Shown piece after piece: positions 23,266 to 23,383 of a stretch of DNA of 23,383 nt. Where the stretch lies: the NCBI RefSeq assembly GCF_030151385.1, contig NZ_JASLDS010000063.1, forward strand, positions 1 to 23,383. The letters are read 5' to 3'. The DNA is from Soonwooa sp. (GTDB lineage Bacteria; Bacteroidota; Bacteroidia; Flavobacteriales; Weeksellaceae). The notes beneath the pieces were generated by a model. The model had not been told where the DNA came from. It saw only the letters and a list, made by a program, of their open reading frames with translations, and made no database searches. The stretch's first letter is position 1. Each line of letters opens with the position of its first letter. A program made the translations under genes and the position numbers.

Positions 23266-23383
23266 CTAAGCAAAAAGATTGGATAATCTAAATAGAAAAA
23301 AGGATCTATCTTTTACGCCGCGAAGTTGTAATCTGAAGTTTTTGATTTTGGCATTGAAACTTTCTGCTGAAGCATTTGTGCTT
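23266..23383 (-). CDS. C-terminal fragment of an ISAon1/ISL3-like transposase
   Basis: Read leftward from the window edge, 38 codons end in TAG (23268-23266) and include 'NASAESFNAKIKNFRLQL' followed by RGVKDRSFFLFRLSNLFA. This is the end of the DDE transposase of ISAon1-type elements (ISL3-like DDE domain), where an 'NA.AESFNAKIK.FR...RGV.D..FFLFRL' line is conserved. The remainder lies beyond base 23383. Downstream text 'aacaaaacctgggga' (23251-23265) belongs to the same IS end region. The exact IS terminus between 23117 and 23250 was not fixed, because no inverted-repeat partner is visible in the window. Confidence 0.75.
   Translation of the reverse strand, partial: STNASAESFNAKIKNFRLQLRGVKDRSFFLFRLSNLFA

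Overview
The window looks like a chromosomal segment of a Flavobacteriia member, most likely from the Chryseobacterium group (Weeksellaceae). This rests on AT-rich DNA, Bacteroidota-type promoter boxes (TAnnTTTG), secreted proteins with the 'NVGIGTxxP..LHV' start, a TPR/membrane/AraC sensor-regulator, and a transposase tail of the ISAon1/ISL3-like type. The genus is inferred from gene style and was not tested by a search.

Layout. (1) 1-2680: the 3' end of a YcgL-like nucleotidyltransferase gene, a 159-bp MITE-like element (319-477), then a divergent pair: an AraC-family regulator (517-1314, minus) and a CynX/NimT-family MFS transporter (1428-2624, plus). (2) 2694-4997: the most unusual part. 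A 160-bp inverted-repeat element is followed by a tRNA-like RNA (2968-3066). Its acceptor, D and T arms are perfect, but its anticodon arm is replaced by about 48 nt. Then come three hairpins with compensatory stem changes, all opening with AGTTCCTAT. The same AGTTCCTA motif lies inside the tRNA-like RNA, and the four copies are spaced 60, 61 and 56 nt apart. Immediately downstream is a 583-aa protein with a helical N-terminus and a TerD-like C-terminus. I propose this as an RNA-protein unit that I cannot assign to a described system. (3) 5097-6752: a small membrane protein, a YdeI/DUF1801 protein, a TfoX-N protein and a terminator. (4) 6790-10694 (all minus): a TPR-AraC transmembrane regulator upstream of a tight three-gene operon of paralogous secreted proteins. 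(5) 10818-13569 (minus): rpsO, then pnp, each with its own promoter box and terminator. (6) 13710-17226: an AraC-type regulator with an N-terminal CxxC, then a copper-type P1B ATPase with an HMA domain and three cysteine-rich metal-binding modules. (7) 17255-23116 (plus): sirtuin, polysaccharide deacetylase lipoprotein, membrane-anchored MutS-like ATPase, Crp/Fnr-like regulator, DinB-like protein, a lipoprotein and a TPM-domain lipoprotein. (8) 23266-23383 (minus): the C-terminus of an insertion-sequence transposase cut by the window edge.

Working units. The AraC/MFS pair resembles an efflux gene and its regulator. The CxxC-AraC/CopA pair is probably a copper-response unit. rpsO-pnp is the classic translation/RNA-decay pair. 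The TPR-AraC protein probably senses an envelope signal and may control the three secreted proteins. The tRNA-like RNA, hairpin array and 583-aa protein are probably co-expressed, and the protein may bind the RNA.
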